From Candidatus Endomicrobium macrotermitis (GTDB lineage Bacteria > Elusimicrobiota > Endomicrobiia > Endomicrobiales > Endomicrobiaceae): 38,937 nucleotides of DNA. The translations under genes were made by a program, and so were the position numbers. The notes below the pieces were generated by a model, which saw only the letters and a list, made by a program, of their open reading frames with translations, did not search any database and was not told the origin of the DNA. Below, piece after piece: positions 34,711 to 38,937 of the stretch. How positions within the stretch are numbered: the stretch's first letter is position 1; each line of letters opens with the position of its first letter. Location: contig JAISVT010000033.1 in the NCBI GenBank assembly GCA_031271405.1, positions 1-38,937 on the forward strand. Reading direction: 5' to 3'.

Positions 34711-34771
34711 GAAGATAAGAGAAGCCAAAAGCCCTGATTATCTTCTTCGCCTATTACCCTCTTATCATCTT
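34684..34771 (+). repeat. Palindromic element, family C, encoding the cvpA end
   Basis: The left arm is AGAAGATA, AGAAGATA, GGAGGATA, AGAAGATA. The right arm is TATCTTCT, TCGCCTAT, TACCCTCT, TATCATCT. The first three left units are read in frame as EDKKIGG-stop, the tail of CvpA. The element ends about 12 bases before the hisG Shine-Dalgarno AAAGGAGA. Confidence 0.85.
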
Positions 34772-34799
34772 TTGTTAAAATTAAAGGAGAAATAAAATA

Positions 34800-35672
34800 A
34801 TGAAAAAATTAAGATTGGGTTTTCCTAAAGGCAGCCTTCAGGATTCGACTGTAGAACTTTTTAAAAGAGCGGGAATAAAAATAAACGTTTCGTCGCGCTC
34901 GTATTTTCCTTCAAGCGACGATGACGAGCTTGAAATAATGCTTGTGCGTTCGCAGGAAATGGCAAGATACGTGCAGGAAGGTTTTTTTGACGCGGGACTT
35001 ACCGGCTACGACTGGATCTGCGAAAGCGGCGCGAAAGTAAAAGAAATTTGCGAACTCAATTACGCAAAGTCCGGTTTCAGGCCTGTCAGATGGGTTTTGT
35101 GCGTGCCGGAAGCGTCAAAAGTCAAATCCGTTAAAGATTTGCAGGGCAAAAGAGTCGCTACCGAACTTATAAATTACACGAAAAAATATTTCGCGAAAAA
35201 TAAAGTTAAAGCAGACATTGAGTTTTCCTGGGGCGCGACCGAAGCAAAAGCGGGCGCTTTGGTTGACGCTATCGTGGAACTTACCGAAACGGGCTCGTCT
35301 TTGAGAGCCAATAAGCTGAGAATAGTGGATGAAGTCCTTACTTCGACCACAAGATTTATCGCTAACGACAAAGCGTTAAACGACAAATGGAAAAGAGAAA
35401 AAATCGAAAATATGGCGATGCTTTTAAAAGGCGCATTGGCGGCAGAAGGCATGGTCGGTTTAAAAATGAACGTTTCGTGCAAATCTCTGGACAAAGTCAT
35501 TTCCGTTTTGCCTGCCCTTAAAAAACCCACGATTTCGCAGTTAAGCGACGAAAACTGGGTGGCGCTGGAAGTAATAATCGAAGAAAAAACCGTGAAACAA
35601 ATTATCCCCGCGCTCAAAAGAGCGGGAGCCGAAGGGATAATCGAGTATCCGCTGAATAAAATTATTTATTAA
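34800..35672 (+). CDS. hisG: ATP phosphoribosyltransferase, long form
   Basis: First enzyme of histidine synthesis (ATP + PRPP). At 290 residues it is the long, self-sufficient form with a C-terminal regulatory domain. Motifs: [20 protein letters not shown], the phosphate-binding [20 protein letters not shown] with [30 protein letters not shown], and the ACT-like C-terminal part ([20 protein letters not shown]). ATG at 34800, after AAAGGAGAAATAAA. No other his gene is in the window, so the pathway is scattered. Confidence 0.97.
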   Translation: MKKLRLGFPKGSLQDSTVELFKRAGIKINVSSRSYFPSSDDDELEIMLVRSQEMARYVQEGFFDAGLTGYDWICESGAKVKEICELNYAKSGFRPVRWVLCVPEASKVKSVKDLQGKRVATELINYTKKYFAKNKVKADIEFSWGATEAKAGALVDAIVELTETGSSLRANKLRIVDEVLTSTTRFIANDKALNDKWKREKIENMAMLLKGALAAEGMVGLKMNVSCKSLDKVISVLPALKKPTISQLSDENWVALEVIIEEKTVKQIIPALKRAGAEGIIEYPLNKIIY

Positions 35673-35677
35673 TTAAA

Positions 35678-35772
35678 AAAGTGAAAAGTGAAGAGTGGAG
35701 ATATTGAATTTCGGCGAAGCCGAAAACGAAAACACGTTATCTTCACTCTTCGCTCCCGGCTCTTCACTTTTT
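35678..35772 (+). repeat. Palindromic element, family B
   Basis: The left arm is AAAAGTGAAAAGTGAAGAGT followed by GGAGATATTG. The right arm is TTATCTTCACTCTTCGCTCC followed by CGGCTCTTCACTTTTT. The outer AAAAGTGAA and TTCACTTTT are perfect complements, and an inner hairpin TTTCGGC-GAA-GCCGAAA forms the loop. It fills the gap from hisG to about ten bases before gltX. Confidence 0.87.
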
Positions 35773-35785
35773 GAGGAACTTTAAT

Positions 35786-37267
35786 ATGTCTAATGAAATA
35801 AGAGTAAGATTTGCGCCTTCCCCGACGGGCGATTTGCATATCGGCGGGGTGCGTACCGCTTTGTTTAACTGGCTTTTTGCGAGAAATAAAGGCGGAAAGT
35901 TTATTTTGAGGATTGAAGATACCGACGAAGCGCGTTCTACCGAAGAGTCGGTGAAAGTCATTTTAGACGCTATGAAATGGCTTGAACTCAACTGGGACGA
36001 AGGCCCCGGCAATGAAGTTGCCGAATACGCCCCGTATTATCAAATGAAACGCAAAGATGACGGAGTATATCAAAAATATTCCGGCGAACTTGTCGAAAAA
36101 GGCCTTGCCTATCCGTGCTATTGCACTCCCGAAGAAGTCGAAGAAATGCGCAAAACCGCCCAAGCCGGTAAACTTCCTCCGAAATACGACGGCAGGTGCA
36201 GGCATTTAACGCTTGAGCAGAGAAAACAAAAAGAAGCCGAGGGAAGAAAAGCGGTCATAAGGTTTAAAACGCCGGACGCCGGAAACATAGTTTTGGAAGA
36301 TCTTATAAGAGGCCGCGTAGAGTTTGACAATTCGCTTTTGGACGATTTTGTGATAATGAAAACTTCGGGCGTTCCGACTTATAATTTTGCCTGCGTTATA
36401 GACGATCATCTCATGGAAATGACGCACGTTTTAAGAGGCGACGACCATATTTCGAATACTCCGCGGCAGATGCACATATACAATGCTTTCGGCTGGAAGA
36501 TGCCTTTTTTTGCGCATATGGCGATGATTTTGGGGCCTGACGGCGCAAGGCTTTCAAAAAGGCACGGACATACTTCCGTTTTAGAGTACAGAAAAGAAGG
36601 GTATTTGCAGGAAGCCGTATTGAATTATCTTGCTTTGCTCGGCTGGTCAACCGAAGACAGCCAGCAGATTTTTACGATAGACGAACTTAAAGAAAAATTC
36701 TCGGTTGAAAGATGCGGCACAAGCCCTTCGACTTTTGACCCCGTTAAACTTCTTTGGCTTAACGGCGAAAAAATACGCTCGAAAATGCCCGAACAGCTTT
36801 TCACTCTTTTTACGGATTGGCTTAAATATACGGATAATGAAAAGTTAATCGAAGGCTGGGATATAGAATTATTAAAAAAAGCTATGGTTTTGGAACACGA
36901 TAAAATAAAACTTTTAAAAGATATTCCGTCTCTTGTGGATTTCTTTTTTGTAAAAGACGTTGCGTTTGACGAAGAAGCGGTAAAAAAAGTTTTTGAAAAA
37001 TCCAAAGATACTGCGGGGGCAGTGCTAAAAGAAAGCGCGCAGAGGCTTCCGGGTCAAACCGATTTTTCAGCCGAAGCTTTGGAAAAATACGCAAGAGATT
37101 TGGCCGCAGAAAAAGGTTTAGGCACCGGAAAAGTTTTCCACCCCATAAGAGTAGCAATATCCGGCAGAACCCAGGGCCCCAGCCTTTTTCATATGATGGA
37201 AGTGATGGGAAGGGATGAAGTTGTAAGAAGAATAAAAATCGCGGTGACGCGTTTTTTTGACGCATAG
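35786..37267 (+). CDS. gltX: Glutamyl-tRNA synthetase
   Basis: Class I synthetase charging tRNA-Glu. The product (493 residues from [20 protein letters not shown]) has the HIGH-type motif ([14 protein letters not shown]), [20 protein letters not shown] with [10 protein letters not shown], and the KMSKS-type motif [16 protein letters not shown]. It also has a C-terminal anticodon-binding region ([20 protein letters not shown]). The frame opens at 35771 (a GTG/TTG-type codon), but GAGGAACTTTAAT before 35786 and family starts support the ATG. The only tRNA in view is tRNA-Gln, so whether this enzyme also makes Glu-tRNA-Gln is open. Confidence 0.97.
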   Translation: MSNEIRVRFAPSPTGDLHIGGVRTALFNWLFARNKGGKFILRIEDTDEARSTEESVKVILDAMKWLELNWDEGPGNEVAEYAPYYQMKRKDDGVYQKYSGELVEKGLAYPCYCTPEEVEEMRKTAQAGKLPPKYDGRCRHLTLEQRKQKEAEGRKAVIRFKTPDAGNIVLEDLIRGRVEFDNSLLDDFVIMKTSGVPTYNFACVIDDHLMEMTHVLRGDDHISNTPRQMHIYNAFGWKMPFFAHMAMILGPDGARLSKRHGHTSVLEYRKEGYLQEAVLNYLALLGWSTEDSQQIFTIDELKEKFSVERCGTSPSTFDPVKLLWLNGEKIRSKMPEQLFTLFTDWLKYTDNEKLIEGWDIELLKKAMVLEHDKIKLLKDIPSLVDFFFVKDVAFDEEAVKKVFEKSKDTAGAVLKESAQRLPGQTDFSAEALEKYARDLAAEKGLGTGKVFHPIRVAISGRTQGPSLFHMMEVMGRDEVVRRIKIAVTRFFDA

Positions 37268-37293
37268 ACGCATCATTATTTTCCGGAGGAAAA

Positions 37294-37614
37294 ATGTCAG
37301 AAGAAAAATTAGATTTTAACCCTTATTTTTTTAACCTCGTAACAATGTTTGCTTCCGCGGCTTGGCAGCAGTTGGGGAAAATACAAAGCCAGGTTGACGG
37401 CAAAGTGCACAGGGATTTGCAAAGCGCGCAGATAACCATAGATATGCTTTTGATGATACGCGATAAAATGAAAGGAAATTTGAATAAAAAAGAAGAAGAG
37501 CTTCTTGCCTCCACCATTTCAAACCTGCAGTTAAACTATGCCGACGAAGCGGCGAAACCCGAAGAAAAGCAGAGTGAAGAGTTGAAAACGGCGGAAGATA
37601 AGAAGATAGGCTGA
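37294..37614 (+). CDS. DUF1844 family protein
   Basis: A small 106-residue protein of the DUF1844 family, function unknown. Characteristic are FNPYFFNLVTMFASAAWQQL (hydrophobic helix), LQSAQITIDMLLMIRDKMKG and NLNKKEEELLASTISNLQLN. The last residues, SEELKTAEDKKIG, correspond to family C palindrome sequence (AGAAGATAGGC TGA), so the stop codon is provided by the element that follows. Its tail EDKKIG is the same as that of CvpA. CGGAGGAAAA precedes the ATG. Confidence 0.9.
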   Translation: MSEEKLDFNPYFFNLVTMFASAAWQQLGKIQSQVDGKVHRDLQSAQITIDMLLMIRDKMKGNLNKKEEELLASTISNLQLNYADEAAKPEEKQSEELKTAEDKKIG

Positions 37615-37866
37615 TAGGAAAGTCGGTAAATGTATAAAAAATTAGAGATATGGAATGAAGCATTATCTTTGATAAAAGAAGTTTATAAAATAGCCGGCGG
37701 ATTTCCCAAATCGGAAGAATTTAATCTTAAGTTGCAGGTCAAGCGCGCTAAGGATAGAAGTTTTATCAAAAAGAATAAATGCTTTAAGGAAGAATTTGTT
37801 GCAATAAGAGGGCTGTGTCTTTTAAGAAGTTTCTTGCCCTCTTATCGTCTTATCTTCCTATGCTTC
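37591..37866 (+). mobile_element. Long family C element carrying an IVP-type gene remnant
   Basis: The left arm (37593-37622) is GGAAGATA, AGAAGATA, GGCTGATA, GGAAAG. The right arm (37837-37866) is CCCTCTTATCGTCTTATCTT followed by CCTATGCTTC. The two are complementary over most of their length. Between them lies a degraded coding region of the S23/IVP four-helix-bundle family. The arms match those of the short family C elements at 17163 and 34684, which lack any gene. I infer that the short copies are deletion forms of this layout. Confidence 0.7.
37630..37807 (+). pseudogene. Four-helix-bundle protein (23S rRNA intervening-sequence protein family), decayed
   Basis: The first 40 residues, MYKKLEIWNEALSLIKEVYK with IAGGFPKSEEFNLKLQVKRA, match the conserved start of S23/IVP proteins (WxxAxxLxxxIYxxTxxFPxxExFxLxxQxRRA). 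The hallmark SIPSNIAEG that should follow is missing. Immediately after, in the next frame (37751-37807), the DNA reads RIEVLSKRINALRKNLLQ-stop, which looks like the C-terminal helix of the same family. So the middle (about 60 residues) is deleted, with a frame change. In the original frame the reading runs on to 37944 through the right arm and into the next gene. Confidence 0.78.
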
Positions 37867-37882
37867 AACAAAGGAGTATTAA

Positions 37883-38416
37883 ATGAAAATTTTAACCGTT
37901 ATCGGCAGTATTTCCAAAAACTCCATAAACAAAAACCTTTTTGAACTCATCAAACCGCTTGCTCCATCCGATTTTGAATTTTCGACGTTCGATATTTCAC
38001 AAATTCCTTATTTTTCGCAGGATTCGGAAGTCAATCCGCCCGAAGCGGTAGTAAATTTCAGAAAACAAATAGCCGGAAGCGACGCTGTTTTGTTTATTAC
38101 TCCCGAATATAACCGTTTTATTCCGGGAGTTTTGAAAAATGCCATAGACTGGGCTTCAAGGCCTTACGGCAAGGGCGCTTGGGTAGGCAAACCCGCGGCA
38201 GTGCTCGGCGCAAGCCCGGGGCCTATAGGCGCGTTCGGAGCGCAAATGCAGTTGAAGGAACTGCTCTCGTTTTTAAATATGAAAGTAATGTGGCAGCCGG
38301 AAATATGTTTTAATTATTCAGCATACGTCAAAGACGGCGTTTTAGAAGAATCTTCAGGGAAGTATTTTGCGAAGTATTTTAATTCGTTCAAAGAACACAT
38401 TGAAAAGAATAAGTAA
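37883..38416 (+). CDS. NADPH-dependent FMN reductase family protein
   Basis: A flavodoxin-fold oxidoreductase of 177 residues. It shows the N-terminal phosphate-binding loop VIGSISKNSINKNLFE, the hallmark LFITPEYNRFIPGVLKNAID and WASRPYGKGAWVGKPAAVLG with ASPGPIGAFGAQMQLKELL. Such enzymes reduce FMN, quinones or azo dyes; the real substrate cannot be told. AAAGGAGTATTAA precedes the ATG, lying just after the right arm of the IVP element. A promoter for the tRNA begins inside its last codons. Confidence 0.94.
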   Translation: MKILTVIGSISKNSINKNLFELIKPLAPSDFEFSTFDISQIPYFSQDSEVNPPEAVVNFRKQIAGSDAVLFITPEYNRFIPGVLKNAIDWASRPYGKGAWVGKPAAVLGASPGPIGAFGAQMQLKELLSFLNMKVMWQPEICFNYSAYVKDGVLEESSGKYFAKYFNSFKEHIEKNK

Positions 38417-38429
38417 ATTTTGTTATAAT
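38400..38429 (+). promoter_or_regulatory. Sigma-70 type promoter for tRNA-Gln
   Basis: TTGAAA, 18 bases and a perfect TATAAT lie 46 bases before the tRNA gene. The -35 box overlaps the last codons of the FMN reductase gene. Confidence 0.75.
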
Positions 38430-38474
38430 GTCGTCCGTTGTTTCACTTGTCTTTACGCATCCATGCGTCCGAAA

Positions 38475-38547
38475 TGCCCGATGGTGTAATTGGTAACACG
38501 TCTGCCTCTGGAGCAGAAGTCTCCTGGTTCGAGTCCAGGTCGGGCAG
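38475..38547 (+). tRNA. tRNA-Gln (anticodon CUG)
   Basis: The cloverleaf is complete: acceptor TGCCCGA/TCGGGCA, D stem GTGT/ACAC with AATTGGTA loop, anticodon stem TCTGC/GCAGA with loop CTCTGGA giving anticodon CUG at 38508-38510, T stem CCTGG/CCAGG with TTCGAGT, and discriminator G. The U1-A72 pair and G73 are typical of tRNA-Gln. CCA is not encoded. It reads CAG codons. Confidence 0.95.
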
Positions 38548-38615
38548 TTTTCCTTGTAAACTCTCAAAATTCACAAATTTATCGAACGGTTTCTTATACA
38601 AAAATGAAGCATTTT

Positions 38616-38696
38616 GGTTTTGTAAAATAGACTGTGTAAAGCTCCTTTGCCTTTTATTTTATCAAAGGAACTTTACACAGTCTATTTTACAAAACC
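38616..38696. mobile_element. Near-perfect 34-bp inverted repeat, MITE-like, resembling IS256-type ends
   Basis: The left arm (38616-38649, GGTTTTGTAAAATAGACTGT... to CTCCTTTG) and the right arm (38663-38696) are complementary at 33 of 34 positions, with a 13-base spacer. The AGACTGTGTAAAG core resembles terminal repeats of IS256-family elements. There is no transposase, so this is either a tiny non-autonomous element or two abutting IS ends. It could act as a terminator for the tRNA transcript, but no clear T tract follows. Confidence 0.7.
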
Positions 38697-38937
38697 CCCC
38701 CTGACCAAAAATCGACCGAACAATAAACAACGATAAAATCGTTCCTGTGCAGCATTTCAAACCCTTTATGGGTTTTGGGATGATGCCCATAGCCGCTTAA
38801 CGCGGCTTCGTTTTACCCGAGATACTCGCTATCGGGATAAAACGTCAATGAGCGGGTTAGTTTTAAGCGGCTTGTGCCGTCGGTTTAAAATGAAATCAAA
38901 ACGGCGCTGGTTTATAACGTAATCCCGTCCGGTGACG
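38697..38937. other. Unassigned hairpin-rich region at the window end
   Basis: No gene is recognisable on either strand in these last 241 bases. Several stems stand out: CGAT-AAA-ATCG (38731-38741), AAACCC-TTTAT-GGGTTT (38759-38775), AGCCGC/GCGGCT (38791-38807) and a long one, CGTTTTACCCGA against TCGGGATAAAACG (38809-38844). The density of stems suggests a structured RNA or the edge of a mobile element, but I cannot name a family. It may continue beyond the window. Confidence 0.5.

Noticed and set aside
574-35772. Palindromes as rho-independent terminators
   Set aside because: Arms are long and imperfect, loops are large, and no T tract follows. Several lie inside operons that must be read through.
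574-37866. CRISPR array or phage-type direct repeats
   Set aside because: Copies are dispersed, not clustered. They are degenerate, have no uniform spacers and no cas genes are near.
37810-37944. C-terminal half of the 104-residue frame in the IVP region
   Set aside because: It reads through the right arm and into the FMN reductase gene. The family-like C-terminus is in another frame.
38438-38704. 88-residue open frame across the tRNA gene
   Set aside because: It overlaps the complete tRNA-Gln and the inverted repeat, has no ribosome-binding site and resembles no protein.

Overview
The window is a chromosomal segment of a Gram-negative bacterium of moderate GC content. An Elusimicrobiota/Endomicrobia-like host is my best guess from gene order and overall style, but the phylum is inference only. 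A lipopolysaccharide-type GT9 glycosyltransferase and a Tat system support a diderm envelope.

Layout. (1) 1-17158: the end of tuf, then the S10, spc and alpha ribosomal operons fused in one direction: rpsJ-rplCDWB-rpsS-rplV-rpsC-rplP-rpmC-rpsQ-rplNXE-rpsZ(N)-rpsH-rplFR-rpsE-rplO-secY-adk-map-infA-rpmJ-rpsMKD-rpoA-rplQ. rpmD (L30) is missing. Several proteins are zinc-type versions (S14, S4, L36, L24, Adk LID). (2) 17265-21947: mreB with a clear terminator, then tatA-tatC-DUF362 protein-polyferredoxin, where both redox-type proteins carry a TRKxFL Tat-like motif. (3) argJ, then an AT-rich, reverse-strand cluster of three surface-glycan genes (23321-27851). (4) 27936-38416: sua5/tsaC, glyA, an exported unknown protein, an M23 peptidase (reverse), DUF1015, cvpA, hisG, gltX, DUF1844, an FMN reductase. 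(5) A tRNA-Gln(CUG), a near-perfect 34-bp inverted repeat resembling a small IS-derived MITE, and about 240 bases of unassigned, hairpin-rich DNA.

The most unusual structure is not a gene. Many intergenic gaps on the forward strand, including inside the ribosomal operons, hold imperfect palindromes of about 60-130 bp whose arms are built of degenerate 7- or 8-base tandem units. I see three families: A (8-mer GAAGTTTA/GAAGTTTG), B (7-mer GTGAAGA/GTTAAGA) and C (8-mer GGAAGATA/AGAAGATA). One family C member (37591-37866) is longer and carries a decayed gene for a four-helix-bundle protein of the 23S rRNA intervening-sequence (S23/IVP) family between its arms. This suggests the short palindromes are non-autonomous derivatives of an IVP-linked element. 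The elements also enter coding sequence: two unrelated proteins (CvpA, DUF1844) end in the same EDKKIG tail supplied by family C, the adk stop codon lies in a family A unit, and an arm-like stretch reads in frame through the linker of the polyferredoxin. A separate REP-like family (TTCCCG...CGGGAA) occurs at several other gaps.
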